A stretch of 64,000 nt of DNA from contig CALMVZ010000003.1 of assembly GCA_937873155.1 (NCBI GenBank), forward strand, positions 1 through 64,000, written 5' to 3'. This document shows, piece after piece, positions 32,612-42,221 of this stretch. This stretch comes from an uncultured Bacteroidota bacterium (lineage in GTDB: Bacteria > Bacteroidota > Bacteroidia > B-17B0 > Aurantibacillaceae). Made by a program: the position numbers and the translations under genes. A model generated the notes under the pieces. It was not told the DNA's origin, made no database searches, and saw only the letters and a program-made list of their open reading frames with translations. The stretch's first letter is position 1, and every line of letters begins with the position of its first letter.

Positions 32612-33514
32612 CTACTTAGTCAATTGCTTGAATACATCTTCCAGTTTCTGTTCCTCTTTGTTCAGGGTCAGAACCGAAAGTTGGTTGCTCACAGCAAAAT
32701 CAAAGATCTCTTTACGGATGTCTTTTTCGATACCTGTTGAGATTTGCCAGGTGGTATCATTCAGTTGAGTGACTTCATTAACACCTTCAATGGTTTTCAA
32801 ACTATTCTTCGAAACAATTTTATCGAATTCAACGGTATATAATTGTTTACTTGTATTTTTCTGAAGTGTTGAGGTGACCTCGTTTGCTACAATTTCTCCT
32901 TTATTGATGATGATCACTTTATCACAAACTGCTTCCACTTCCTGCATGATGTGCGTGCTTAACATCACCGTTTTTTCTTTTCCTAATGTTTTTATCAATG
33001 CACGGATCTCTTCCAATTGATTCGGGTCTAATCCTGTTGTCGGTTCATCCATTATCAATACTTTCGGATCATGAATGATCGCTTGCGCTAAACCAACACG
33101 CTGACGATATCCTTTTGATAAAGCGCCGATCTTTTTCTTTTGTTCAACTTGTAATCCTGTCAGCTCGATCATTTCAGCAACGCGGTTTTTAATGTTCGGT
33201 ATTTTATAAAGGCCCGCAGTGAATTCTAAAAATTCTTTCACATACATATCAAGATAAAGCGGATTGTGTTCCGGCAAATAACCGATTTGCTTTTTGACTT
33301 CAATAGCCTGCTCGATAATATCGAAACCACAAACTTTAACTGTCCCTTGGGTAGGAGGGATGTAGCAAGTGATGATCTTCATCATGGTACTTTTCCCCGC
33401 ACCGTTCGGACCAAGGAAACCTACAATTTGTCCTGTATCTACAGTGAAAGAAACATTGTTCAGCGCTTTTTGCTGGCCGTATAGTTTTGTGATATTATTT
33501 ACAACGATTGACAT
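32612..33514 (-). CDS. gldA: GldA-like ABC transporter ATP-binding protein
   Basis: 300 residues from ATG 33514 (MSIVVNNITKLYG). Walker A GPNGAGKST, signature LSKGYRQRVGLAQ, Walker B VLIMDEPTTGLDP, H-loop STHIMQEVE. C-terminal ~80 residues form the extra domain of the GldA/NatA-like group. In gliding Bacteroidetes GldA works with the membrane proteins GldF and GldG; neither is in the window, so involvement in gliding is unproven. 8 nt after the SpoIIE gene on the same strand. Confidence 0.82.
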   Translation of the reverse strand: MSIVVNNITKLYGQQKALNNVSFTVDTGQIVGFLGPNGAGKSTMMKIITCYIPPTQGTVKVCGFDIIEQAIEVKKQIGYLPEHNPLYLDMYVKEFLEFTAGLYKIPNIKNRVAEMIELTGLQVEQKKKIGALSKGYRQRVGLAQAIIHDPKVLIMDEPTTGLDPNQLEEIRALIKTLGKEKTVMLSTHIMQEVEAVCDKVIIINKGEIVANEVTSTLQKNTSKQLYTVEFDKIVSKNSLKTIEGVNEVTQLNDTTWQISTGIEKDIRKEIFDFAVSNQLSVLTLNKEEQKLEDVFKQLTK

Positions 33515-33522
33515 AGTACATT

Positions 33523-34869
33523 TTAAATTTTGATCCCCATTAAACACACATCATCAATTTGTTCATTCTGTCCTTTCCATTTGATGAATTCAGTGATGAT
33601 ATTATTTTTTTGTTCTGAATGAGACTTAGTATTATTCTGCAAAAGTAATTCTTTTACACGTTTGTACTTATATTTTTTTCCGTCCGGGCCGCCAAACTGA
33701 TCAGCGATCCCATCAGAGAAAAGGTAGATCGCATCACCACTCTTTAAACTTACTTCATGATTAGTGAACGGAACTTTCGATTCAAAGCGGCCTATTGGTT
33801 GCTTGGTGCCTTTGATCTCTTTAAGGTCATTACCCGAATAAACATAAACGGGATTATTCGCCCCTGCATATTCTAATTTATTTGTTGTAGTATCTAAAGA
33901 GCACAAAGCAATATCCATTCCATCCCTCACATCAGAACCGCTTTTCGAAAAAGCTTCTTCAACTAAAGCGCTTAATTTATCGAGGATCTCAGAAGGTTTC
34001 GTAATTCCAAATTCATTGATCACCCGGTTCAAAGCATTTTGTCCGATCACACTCATCATAGCGCCGGGAACGCCATGTCCGGTACAATCCGATACAGCGA
34101 AAAATATTTTATTTCCTTTTTTCTCCACCCAATAAAAATCACCACTCACAATGTCTTTTGGTAAATAAACCACAAACGATTTTGGTAAATAGCTTTCAAT
34201 TAAACGATGTGATGGTAAGATGGCTTTTTGAATACGTTGTGCGTAATTGATACTGTCGGTAACTTCTTTGTTCTTGTGTTCCAATTGAGACCTCTGTTCA
34301 TTAATTGTTCGCTCGGCACTTTTTCTTGTTTTAAGGAATATGAATGTTACGTAGATAACAAGGCACAGTGGAAGCATTATAACATCAGGCGTCATGGGTA
34401 GTTGGTGTTCCGGAGAAAGATCTATTTTTTTAGCCAGGGCTCCGCTTATTCCACCGGTGACCGCCATGATAATAATAAACATGGTGCCCATTTTGATGTC
34501 GAACAGGAAGAAGGAAAAAAGAATGAATAAAGAGATCCAGAACCCGCTGATCATTCCATCCTTTCCATTTTCAATGATGATGCTGAAGCTGCTCACAATG
34601 ATCTGTTGAATGATGTAGATCCAGGCAGCCAGTTTAACGTCCTGTTTATATTTTAGAATAAATGGAATAATCAGTAAAGAGATCATTGCGATCCCTTCGC
34701 TTAAAGCATGAAGATATAATCCTGCAACTACAATGTGGATATAATAAACCATGCCAAGCAGAAAAAATGCAACAGAATAACTGTAAAGAAGCTCAATTTT
34801 AGAGCGCTCAAAAACATCATCGGTCTTCGCCATGTAATCACCAATAAACCACCTTTTGAGTTTTTTCAT
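33523..34869 (-). CDS. Membrane SpoIIE/PP2C-type serine phosphatase
   Basis: About 448 residues. Six to eight hydrophobic helices in the first ~190 residues (for instance SVAFFLLGMVYYIHIVVAGLY, in part), then a short coiled linker (INEQRSQLEHKNKEVTDSIN) and a SpoIIE-type PP2C domain: PKDIVSGDFYW, VSDCTGHGVPGAMMS and LFSDGIADQFGG supply metal ligands. These phosphatases act in partner-switching or stress signalling on phospho-Ser/Thr. A membrane sensor role is inferred; ligand and target unknown. Divergent from rsgA. ATG 34869 preferred; GTG 34872 is the alternative. Confidence 0.85.
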   Translation of the reverse strand: MKKLKRWFIGDYMAKTDDVFERSKIELLYSYSVAFFLLGMVYYIHIVVAGLYLHALSEGIAMISLLIIPFILKYKQDVKLAAWIYIIQQIIVSSFSIIIENGKDGMISGFWISLFILFSFFLFDIKMGTMFIIIMAVTGGISGALAKKIDLSPEHQLPMTPDVIMLPLCLVIYVTFIFLKTRKSAERTINEQRSQLEHKNKEVTDSINYAQRIQKAILPSHRLIESYLPKSFVVYLPKDIVSGDFYWVEKKGNKIFFAVSDCTGHGVPGAMMSVIGQNALNRVINEFGITKPSEILDKLSALVEEAFSKSGSDVRDGMDIALCSLDTTTNKLEYAGANNPVYVYSGNDLKEIKGTKQPIGRFESKVPFTNHEVSLKSGDAIYLFSDGIADQFGGPDGKKYKYKRVKELLLQNNTKSHSEQKNNIITEFIKWKGQNEQIDDVCLMGIKI

Positions 34870-34921
34870 CACCTAAAAGTAACAATTTTTACACAAACTT
34901 TCATTGGTAATGGAATAGCCT

Positions 34922-34929
34922 TAAATTTG
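34922..34929 (+). promoter_or_regulatory. rsgA -7 element
   Basis: TAAATTTG, 6 nt before the ATG at 34936; short or absent leader predicted. Confidence 0.55.
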
Positions 34930-34935
34930 CGGGTA

Positions 34936-35868
34936 ATGACAGGAATTGTAGTAAAATCCACAGGCAGCCGTTATTTGGTGAGAATTGAGAAAGGCGAGGT
35001 GCTGGATTGTGTTTTAAAGGGGAAATTGAGGTTAGATGGGCGTAAAACCACTAATCCTGTTGCTGTTGGAGATAAAGTGGATATTGAGAGAGATGGCGAA
35101 GATACCATTATCAATAACATTCATCCGCGTAAGAATTACATTATCCGGAAATCGATCAACTTATCGAAGCAGGCGCAAATTTTAGCGAGCAACCTAGACC
35201 AGGCTATTTTGGTTGCGACTTTGGTTTCTCCTAGAACAAGTTTAGGATTTATAGACCGGTTTTTAATAACAGCAGAAGCTTATTCAATCCCTGCAAAAAT
35301 TATTTTTAATAAGGCTGATATTCTGGATGAAGAATTATTTAAACTCCAGCAAGAGATTATTGATATTTACACCAAAATTGGTTACGAGTGTATTGTTGTA
35401 AGTGGTGCAAGCGGAAAGAATCTTGAAAAAGTAAAGGATTTGTTGAAGAATAAAACAACGCTCATTTCCGGGCATTCAGGTGTTGGAAAATCAACTTTGA
35501 TCAATGCCATTGAACCCACTTTGAATTTAAAAACAGGAGAAATATCTTCAGCACACTCAAAGGGAATGCATACAACAACATTCGCAGAGTTGCATGAGTT
35601 AAGATTAGGAGGATTTATCATTGATACACCCGGGATAAAGGAATTGGGTCTCGTAGAAATGAAAAAAGAAGAGGTCGGACATTATTTTCCGGAGATAAGA
35701 GAAAGAATGAACGATTGCAAATTCAATAATTGCCTGCATGAGAACGAACCTAAGTGCGCAATAAAAGAGGCGGTAGAAAAAGGTGAGATATCAGAAGAAA
35801 GATATATAAGTTATCTGGGCATTCTGAACGGCGAGGAAATGGATTGGAAGGAATGGGAGGTAAAGTGA
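34936..35868 (+). CDS. rsgA: Ribosome small subunit biogenesis GTPase RsgA
   Basis: 310 residues from ATG 34936, matched by the -7 element just upstream. OB-fold N domain, then a circularly permuted GTPase: NKAD (G4), SGHSGVGKSTL (G1), DTPG (G3), and a C-terminal zinc site CKFNNCLHENEPKC (Cys, Cys, His, Cys). Releases late-stage 30S precursors. A longer reading frame exists upstream but has no family similarity and overlaps the divergent phosphatase gene. Confidence 0.95.
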   Translation: MTGIVVKSTGSRYLVRIEKGEVLDCVLKGKLRLDGRKTTNPVAVGDKVDIERDGEDTIINNIHPRKNYIIRKSINLSKQAQILASNLDQAILVATLVSPRTSLGFIDRFLITAEAYSIPAKIIFNKADILDEELFKLQQEIIDIYTKIGYECIVVSGASGKNLEKVKDLLKNKTTLISGHSGVGKSTLINAIEPTLNLKTGEISSAHSKGMHTTTFAELHELRLGGFIIDTPGIKELGLVEMKKEEVGHYFPEIRERMNDCKFNNCLHENEPKCAIKEAVEKGEISEERYISYLGILNGEEMDWKEWEVK

Positions 35869-35925
35869 TTAGTGGTTAGAGTCTAGTGCTAAGTATTTTT
35901 TTAATATTCTAGCCACTCAAAACGA

Positions 35926-36636
35926 ATGTTAATGCAAAGACTAAAATATATTTTATCCCTGTCATTTTTAATTGGCCATTGTGTGAATGCCCAGAAATAC
36001 AACGATTTCACCGTTTCATTGAACGAAGAAGCCATCAACAAAGTATTTGTAGCAATTGGTGATATTAAAGGGGAAAGTGATTACGAAGTAATGCTGATCA
36101 AAGGGAAGTATCATTGGAAGATCATCAATCCTAAAATAAATTTAAAACCTGACAGCAGCGATTTTACCTGTGACGCGAAAGTGGAAGTGGGGCCTTTTAA
36201 TTATCAAACAGAAGTGGTTGGGAATGTAAAAGTGTTTTACGACAGCAAGAAAAACGAGATCCAGATCAAAATTACCCGGGCTATTTTTGAATTATACACT
36301 GTTATTTTTGAAAAGAAGATCCATATCAAGGATATTCATCTTGAAGAGAAATTCACTGAACCTTTTGTGTTTGAAGGTCCTCGTACTTTGGCGACTGACA
36401 TGGAATTCATGATGCCTGACAGTACCATGAAGAAGATTTACGTGCAGCCAAGTGACTGTGAAATGAAAGTAAAACTGAAGGAAATTTGCACTTATTGTGA
36501 AATTGTGGCCTCTGATAAACCTTTTAAACCGGCCCCAATTAAGTTAAATCCCCCAATACAGGCACCTGATAAAGTAAAAATTACAACTACCAATACGGCT
36601 GTGCCAACAACTACCAATACAGCTCAAAAAAAATAG
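35926..36636 (+). CDS. Exported protein of unknown function
   Basis: 236 residues. Signal peptide LKYILSLSFLIGHCVNAQ. The body resembles a beta-rich lipid-binding or adhesion-like domain: KYNDFTVSLNEEAINKVFVAIGDIKG, DAKVEVGPFNYQTEVVGNVKVFYDSKKNEIQIKI (quoted in parts only), with two Cys in CTYCEI. The tail is Pro/Thr-rich (TTTNTAVPTTTNTAQKK). No family recognised. It precedes capD with 15 nt between, so may be co-transcribed. ATG 35926 or 35932 are both possible. Confidence 0.6.
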   Translation: MLMQRLKYILSLSFLIGHCVNAQKYNDFTVSLNEEAINKVFVAIGDIKGESDYEVMLIKGKYHWKIINPKINLKPDSSDFTCDAKVEVGPFNYQTEVVGNVKVFYDSKKNEIQIKITRAIFELYTVIFEKKIHIKDIHLEEKFTEPFVFEGPRTLATDMEFMMPDSTMKKIYVQPSDCEMKVKLKEICTYCEIVASDKPFKPAPIKLNPPIQAPDKVKITTTNTAVPTTTNTAQKK

Positions 36637-36651
36637 TTAACTTTACCTGAT

Positions 36652-38547
36652 ATGTCAAGGTTACTAAGTTTTTTCTGGAAATATAACTTACCGAGGTGGT
36701 CGATATTAATACTTGACCTGTTGATCTGTGCCTTTTCTTTAACGCTTTCTTTTTTCCTGAGATTTGATTTTAAAAATTATGACGCCATTCCGGAAGCAGA
36801 TAAATTAACATTGCCTTATGCTTATGCCCTTTTGTTAAGTATTCGAGCAGTTTCTTTTTTCTTTGCGAAAATTTATAAGGGAGTTGTCCGTTACACAAGT
36901 TCAAAAGATGCGGTTCGTATATTAACTGTTGTGATCGCCGGAAGTGTTTTAATGTATCTTGCTAATATAATAAGCTACTTTTTTATTTGGGGCTTTTATG
37001 TTTGTTCAACGCAGGTAATTATAACAGATTGTTTGATCACACTTTTTATAATGATCAGCTCCCGTTTGGCCGTGAAAGCAATTTATTTTGAAAGCCGTAA
37101 TCCTGAAAAAAGTAAAATAAATGTATTGATCTATGGTGCAGGTGAAGGCGGGATTATCACCAAACGAACACTTGACCGTGATGCTGCGATCAAATATAAA
37201 GTAGTAGGTTTTGTTGATGATGATGAAAAGAAAAGAGGCCGGAGCCTGGAAGGTGTTTTCGTTTACCCTTTTAGTGAAATTGAAAAATTAGTTCGTGATA
37301 ATGAAGTTGAATCTGTGATCATCTCCATTCAAAATCTATCTCCGGCTAAAAAGAATGAGATCGCCGATTGGTGTTTGAATAATAATGTTCGCTTACTAAA
37401 CGTTCCTCCGGCAACGAAATGGATCAATGGTGAATTAAGCTTTAACCAATTACGTGGTGTGAACATTGAAGATCTCTTAGAACGTGAGCCAATTAAACTG
37501 GATAACGATATCATCAATGCTCAACTCAACAATAAAGTTATTTTAATTACAGGCGCGGCAGGTTCTATCGGCAGTGAGTTATCACGACAATGTGTAAAGT
37601 ATAACCCGTCTAAAATTATTTTATTGGACCAATCCGAAAGCCCGCTACATGATGTTGAATTGGAATTCGGTGATAAATTCAAAAAAGAACAATTTGAAGT
37701 GGTGATAGGCGACGTTCGCAACATTGACAGAATGCGTAACGTTTTCAAAACCTTTAAACCGAATATTGTATTTCATGCCGCTGCATACAAGCATGTCCCG
37801 ATGATGGAGAACAATCCTTCTGAGTCTATTTTAAATAATATTTTGGGAACAAAGAATACTGCTGACCTTTCTGTTGAATTTGGTGTACAAAAATTTGTTT
37901 TCGTTTCTACAGATAAAGCGGTGAACCCAACTAATGTAATGGGCGCTTCGAAGCGTATTGCGGAAATTTACATTCAAAGTTTAGGAAAAAAATCTTCAAC
38001 CAAATTCATTACAACCCGGTTCGGAAATGTGTTAGGTTCGAATGGTTCTGTTATTCCAAGATTCAAAAAACAGATTGAAGCCGGCGGGCCGGTTACAATT
38101 ACAGATCCAAACATCACCCGTTACTTCATGACCATCCCTGAGGCTTGTCAATTAGTGTTGGAAGCAGGAAGTATGGGTAAGGGCGGGGAGATCTTTGTGT
38201 TTGATATGGGTAAATCGGTGAAGATAGTTGATCTTGCCCGCAAAATGATAAAACTATCAGGATTGGAAGAAGGCCGTGATATTAAAATTGTATTTACCGG
38301 ATTGCGTCCCGGTGAAAAATTATATGAAGAATTATTGGCGGACGCAGAGAATACAATGCCAACTCATCATTCCCAGATCTTAATTGGTAAAGTCCGCGAA
38401 TACGAATACGCTGAAGTTTCAAAAGTGATAGAAGAGTTAATTAAATTATTCGATACCCAAAACAATACTAAAATTGTACAATGCATGAAAGAATTAGTTC
38501 CTGAATTTAAAAGCAACAATTCTGTGTTTGAACGCCTGGATAATTAA
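36652..38547 (+). CDS. Polysaccharide nucleotide-sugar epimerase/dehydratase (CapD/PglF/WbpM type)
   Basis: 631 residues. Four N-terminal membrane helices (to about 130), a first Rossmann-like domain (VLIYGAGEGGIIT), then the SDR catalytic domain: VILITGAAGSIGSEL, AAAYKHVPMMENNP, and the catalytic MGASKRIAE (Met replacing Tyr, the mark of this dehydratase class). C-terminal GLRPGEKLYEELL. Probably makes a 4-keto-6-deoxy UDP-sugar for surface glycans. Followed immediately by the DEAD-box gene. Confidence 0.92.
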   Translation: MSRLLSFFWKYNLPRWSILILDLLICAFSLTLSFFLRFDFKNYDAIPEADKLTLPYAYALLLSIRAVSFFFAKIYKGVVRYTSSKDAVRILTVVIAGSVLMYLANIISYFFIWGFYVCSTQVIITDCLITLFIMISSRLAVKAIYFESRNPEKSKINVLIYGAGEGGIITKRTLDRDAAIKYKVVGFVDDDEKKRGRSLEGVFVYPFSEIEKLVRDNEVESVIISIQNLSPAKKNEIADWCLNNNVRLLNVPPATKWINGELSFNQLRGVNIEDLLEREPIKLDNDIINAQLNNKVILITGAAGSIGSELSRQCVKYNPSKIILLDQSESPLHDVELEFGDKFKKEQFEVVIGDVRNIDRMRNVFKTFKPNIVFHAAAYKHVPMMENNPSESILNNILGTKNTADLSVEFGVQKFVFVSTDKAVNPTNVMGASKRIAEIYIQSLGKKSSTKFITTRFGNVLGSNGSVIPRFKKQIEAGGPVTITDPNITRYFMTIPEACQLVLEAGSMGKGGEIFVFDMGKSVKIVDLARKMIKLSGLEEGRDIKIVFTGLRPGEKLYEELLADAENTMPTHHSQILIGKVREYEYAEVSKVIEELIKLFDTQNNTKIVQCMKELVPEFKSNNSVFERLDN

Positions 38548-39792
38548 ATGAAATTCTCATCCTACGATATTGCCCCGCAAATTAAAAGAAGTCTTGAAGA
38601 ATTAGGATTTAAACGTCCGACCGACATTCAATTCAAAGCTATTCCTTCCATTTTGAAATTAGAAGATGTGATGGCCATCGCTCAAACAGGAACTGGTAAA
38701 ACAGCAGCGTTTGCTATCCCTGTGATTGAAATTATTTATCACCGCAAAAGAGATAATCCCGATAAAAAAGGAATCCGTGCGGTTGTAATGGTGCCAACCC
38801 ACGAATTAGCCATGCAGATCACCGATGTATTTAACAAGATAGGCAGATATACTGATGTAACTGCACTCGGTATTTATGGCGGAGTTGATCAGGCACCTCA
38901 AATTGCAAAGTTGCAGGAAGGAGTTGATATCATTGTAGCAACACCTGGACGATTGTTTGATCTTGTGAGTCAGAAGCACATTAAACTCCGCAGTACTGAA
39001 TTTTTAGTTCTTGATGAAGCTGACCATATGCTCGATATGGGCTTTTATGATGATATCAAAGAATTGATCACCTATTTGCCTTTGAACCGACAAACTTTAT
39101 TTTTCTCAGCCACTATCAATGAAGAAATTAAGGACCTTGCTTATTCATTAGTGAAAAATGCGATCCGTATTCAAATTTCACCAAAAGATCCTGTTTCTAA
39201 AAACGTAGATCACTCAGTCATGTTTGTTGAAATGGACGATAAACGTTTTTTCTTAGAACGTTTGGTAAATGAACATCCTGAAAGTAAAATTTTAGTATTC
39301 GTCAGAACTAAAGTCCGTGCTGAGCGGGTTTTTGAGGCGATGAAGCGCGTAAATATTAAAACGATCACCATGCATGGTGGTAAAGATCAGGGCGACCGTT
39401 TAGCTGTAATGGAACAATTCAGAACAGGAGAAATAAAAGTACTCATCGCAACTGATGTTAGCGCACGTGGAATTGATATTCCCGGTGTGAACTATGTAGT
39501 GAATTACGATCTCCCTGATGTAGATGAGAATTATGTGCATAGGGTAGGGCGTACGGGTCGTGGTACTCAAAAAGGACATGCAGTTTCTTTTTGTTCTCCT
39601 GAAGAGAAGCCGATGTTAAAGCAAATAGAAAAATTCCTGCATAATCCGATCAAAGTATTGGAAGTGAAGAAAGATGATTACCGTGAAACACTTTTATTTA
39701 CTGAGGATACTAATGATAATTGGAAATTATTGTTGCGTGAAGCTGAGCGGGATCAAAAAAAATTTAAGAAAAAACCAAACAAAAAGAAATAG
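38548..39792 (+). CDS. DEAD-box RNA helicase
   Basis: 414 residues. Ordered helicase motifs: Q-motif FKRPTDIQFKAIP, AQTGTGKT, PTHELA, DEAD, SAT, VFVRTK, TDVSARGIDIP and HRVGRTGR. The C terminus is short and Lys-rich (KKFKKKPNKKK), similar to RhlE-like helicases of cold and stress RNA metabolism. Begins immediately after the capD stop with no gap. Exact paralog cannot be named. Confidence 0.92.
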   Translation: MKFSSYDIAPQIKRSLEELGFKRPTDIQFKAIPSILKLEDVMAIAQTGTGKTAAFAIPVIEIIYHRKRDNPDKKGIRAVVMVPTHELAMQITDVFNKIGRYTDVTALGIYGGVDQAPQIAKLQEGVDIIVATPGRLFDLVSQKHIKLRSTEFLVLDEADHMLDMGFYDDIKELITYLPLNRQTLFFSATINEEIKDLAYSLVKNAIRIQISPKDPVSKNVDHSVMFVEMDDKRFFLERLVNEHPESKILVFVRTKVRAERVFEAMKRVNIKTITMHGGKDQGDRLAVMEQFRTGEIKVLIATDVSARGIDIPGVNYVVNYDLPDVDENYVHRVGRTGRGTQKGHAVSFCSPEEKPMLKQIEKFLHNPIKVLEVKKDDYRETLLFTEDTNDNWKLLLREAERDQKKFKKKPNKKK

Positions 39793-39793
39793 C

Positions 39794-41410
39794 ATGCGAA
39801 AATTCTTTCTCCTTATACTTACTTCTTACGCCTTTGTCTCTTTTTCTCAAAAGAAAGCACCTAAGCTTGTTGTTGGAATTGTAGTTGACCAGATGCGTAC
39901 CGATTACATTTACCGCTATTGGGATCGTTTTGGTTCAGGTGGTTTTAAACGTTTAGTAAATGAAGGTTTCTTCTGTAAGAATACACATTACAATTATGTC
40001 CCTACTTATACAGGTCCCGGACATTCGAGTATTTACACGGGCGCAGCTCCAAATGTTCATGGGATCATCGCTAATGACTGGTTCGTGAAAGAAACAGGCG
40101 CTAAAACGTATTGCTGTGATGATAAGAATGTAAAACCGGTTGGAACCTCAAATCCGCATTGTATGATGTCTCCGAAAAATCAGTTGACGACTACTTTAGG
40201 CGATGAATTAAAATTATTCTCAAATGGAAAATCAAAAGTTTTTGGAGTTGCTTTAAAGGATAGAAGCTCAATTCTTCCTGTAGGACATGCGGCAAATGCG
40301 GCGATCTGGTATGATTTTGATAAGGGAAATTTCATTAGTTCTGATTGGTATGTAAAGGAATTGCCATCTTGGTTAACGGCTTACAATTCAAAAGGTATGG
40401 TAAGAAAATATCTTGAGCAAGGATGGAATACGTTGTATCCTATTGAATCGTATTCTGCTTCTTTAGCTGATGATAATAAATATGAGAAAGCAGCGAGCGG
40501 AAAACCAAAGCCTGTTTTTCCTTACGATTATAAAACACAATTAGAGAAAAATGATCTTGTAATTCTGCGTTCAACACCATGGGCCAATACAATTACAAAA
40601 GAAATAGCTATTGAGTGTTTAAAGAACGAGGGATTAGGTAAAGATGATGTAAGCGATATGCTTTGCATTAGCTTCTCTAGTCCGGATATTATCGCGCATG
40701 CTTACGGCATTCGTGCTGTGGAAGTGGAAGATGTGTATTTACGTTTAGATAAAGAATTGGAAGAGCTTTTAAAAGTATTTGATACCGAAGTAGGGAAGGA
40801 GAATTATTCTTTGTTCTTAACCGCTGATCATGGTGCGGCAGATGTAGCAGCATATCTGAAAGATCTTAAGATCCCGGCAGGTTATTTGAAGGAAAGTGTT
40901 TACGAAAAGGAGTTAAAAACATTCTGTGTGAAGCAATATGGCGACTCATTGATCGCTAACATCAGTAACCAGCAGATATTTTTCAACATGCAGAAGTTAT
41001 GGAGTTTAAAATTGAGTCAGACTGAAGTTGAGAATACGGTAGCTAATAAATTAATTCAAATGGAAGGAATTTCAGAAGCTTATCCTTCTTCAGCTTTAAA
41101 GTTCGAAGGCTATAGTGGAGATAGCTTTAAAAGTCTGATCGCGAATGGATACAACCATAAACGTAGCGGTAATGTTGCTTTCTCTTATTTACCGGGTTGG
41201 TTGGATATTCCTGAAACAGGAACAACACACGGTTCTGAATTTACTTATGATACCCACGTGCCTCTAATTTTCTTCGGTGCCGGAATTAAAAAAGGAGAAA
41301 GTGTAAAGCCATATTACATCACAGAGATAGCGCCAACCATAAGTATTCTTTTAAATAATCCGTTTCCGAATGGATGTACGAGTAAGCCGATAGAGGAAGT
41401 TTATAAGTAG
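39794..41410 (+). CDS. pafA: PafA-type alkaline phosphatase
   Basis: 538 residues from ATG 39794 (MRKFFLLILTSYAFVSFSQ signal). A longer frame upstream overlaps the helicase and has no signal, so is rejected. Alkaline phosphatase superfamily with Thr nucleophile: YTGPGHSSIYTG; metal ligands in VVDQMRTDY, LTADHGAADV and TTHGSEFTYDTHVPLIF. PafA is a phosphate-insensitive periplasmic monoesterase of Bacteroidetes. It follows the helicase by 1 nt. Confidence 0.92.
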   Translation: MRKFFLLILTSYAFVSFSQKKAPKLVVGIVVDQMRTDYIYRYWDRFGSGGFKRLVNEGFFCKNTHYNYVPTYTGPGHSSIYTGAAPNVHGIIANDWFVKETGAKTYCCDDKNVKPVGTSNPHCMMSPKNQLTTTLGDELKLFSNGKSKVFGVALKDRSSILPVGHAANAAIWYDFDKGNFISSDWYVKELPSWLTAYNSKGMVRKYLEQGWNTLYPIESYSASLADDNKYEKAASGKPKPVFPYDYKTQLEKNDLVILRSTPWANTITKEIAIECLKNEGLGKDDVSDMLCISFSSPDIIAHAYGIRAVEVEDVYLRLDKELEELLKVFDTEVGKENYSLFLTADHGAADVAAYLKDLKIPAGYLKESVYEKELKTFCVKQYGDSLIANISNQQIFFNMQKLWSLKLSQTEVENTVANKLIQMEGISEAYPSSALKFEGYSGDSFKSLIANGYNHKRSGNVAFSYLPGWLDIPETGTTHGSEFTYDTHVPLIFFGAGIKKGESVKPYYITEIAPTISILLNNPFPNGCTSKPIEEVYK

Positions 41411-41511
41411 TTTTTTGTAAGCAATTCAAAAATTTGTACCTTTAACTATCGGTACAATTACCATGACAACAACACCCCTCGAAAAAAGTTAAAAGGAAGT
41501 CTGTGTAACTT

Positions 41512-41844
41512 TTATTTCTTCCAGACTGTTTTGGTGTACCTGGCGTTTGAAAATTCTTCTCCGTCTATTTTTGTGTTGCCTGAGATCCCACCCAGATAGC
41601 CAAGGTGGTTACAATTAGAGCTAATTACTTCAGTGGTCATATCTGCACCACAAGTTCCCGGATCAAAAGCGTAAACCGGATCTCCTTTAAAAACATATTC
41701 TTTAACATTGGCGTCCCCACAAGTTGATGATCTTTCGAAAGATTTGATCTTATCCTGCACACACTTTGGCGCATCGCCCTCACTTTTCTTTTTGCAACTA
41801 AGAAGTGACGCAAAGAGGAATAATGTGAGTGAAAGCTTTTTCAT
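41512..41844 (-). CDS. Small Cys-rich lipoprotein, DUF6970-like
   Basis: 110 residues. Lipobox LLSC, then KKKSEG. Five more Cys in the mature part (CVQDK, STCGD, TCGAD, SNCNH); the pattern EYVFKGDPVYAFDPGTCGAD and GYLGGISGNTKIDGEEF is reminiscent of DUF6970 proteins, but I am not certain. The function is unknown. It ends in a weak AT-rich hairpin shared with the end of pafA. First of three small minus-strand envelope genes. Confidence 0.65.
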   Translation of the reverse strand: MKKLSLTLFLFASLLSCKKKSEGDAPKCVQDKIKSFERSSTCGDANVKEYVFKGDPVYAFDPGTCGADMTTEVISSNCNHLGYLGGISGNTKIDGEEFSNARYTKTVWKK

Positions 41845-41849
41845 TTTAA

Positions 41850-42161
41850 TTAATGGTGAAGTAAAAACAGAACACTATAAAGTAATATTATTCCAAATGG
41901 GATCCCGATAAATAAAGTCAACTTTGTTTTATTTTGACCTTTGTATTTTATAAGAACAAGTTCTCTGACTACAGCTTGTCCAAAAAGAATGACAACAGAA
42001 TAAATTGTCAGCCCAAACCAAAAACCACCCTTATTCAGATCTAAAAATATGGAAGGTCCGTTATCAATAAAAGCCAAAAGAAATATTGTAAAGAAGGAAG
42101 CAATACAATGAAGTAACAGGTTGTCCGATTTTTTGTCTGGAGAAATAGCTGATGCTGTCAT
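41850..42161 (-). CDS. Small integral membrane protein
   Basis: 103 residues with three predicted transmembrane helices: LLLHCIASFFTIFLLAFI, GFWFGLTIYSVVILFGQAV and LTLFIGIPFGIILLYSVLFLL (quoted in part). The connecting loop is basic (ELVLIKYKGQNKTK). No family known; not obviously a transporter. 5 nt after the neighbouring lipoprotein on the same strand, so the two may be an operon, with the 56-residue membrane gene 42222-42392 upstream. Confidence 0.6.
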   Translation of the reverse strand: MTASAISPDKKSDNLLLHCIASFFTIFLLAFIDNGPSIFLDLNKGGFWFGLTIYSVVILFGQAVVRELVLIKYKGQNKTKLTLFIGIPFGIILLYSVLFLLHH

Positions 42162-42221
42162 GTTGTTTTATTTTTAATGCTTAACGTAAATTTTATATAA
42201 GTTATTGTCTACATAATGTTT

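Noticed and set aside
34735-34935. Longer N terminus for RsgA
   Set aside because: It lies over the divergent phosphatase gene and the -7 element; RsgA proteins start at the later ATG.
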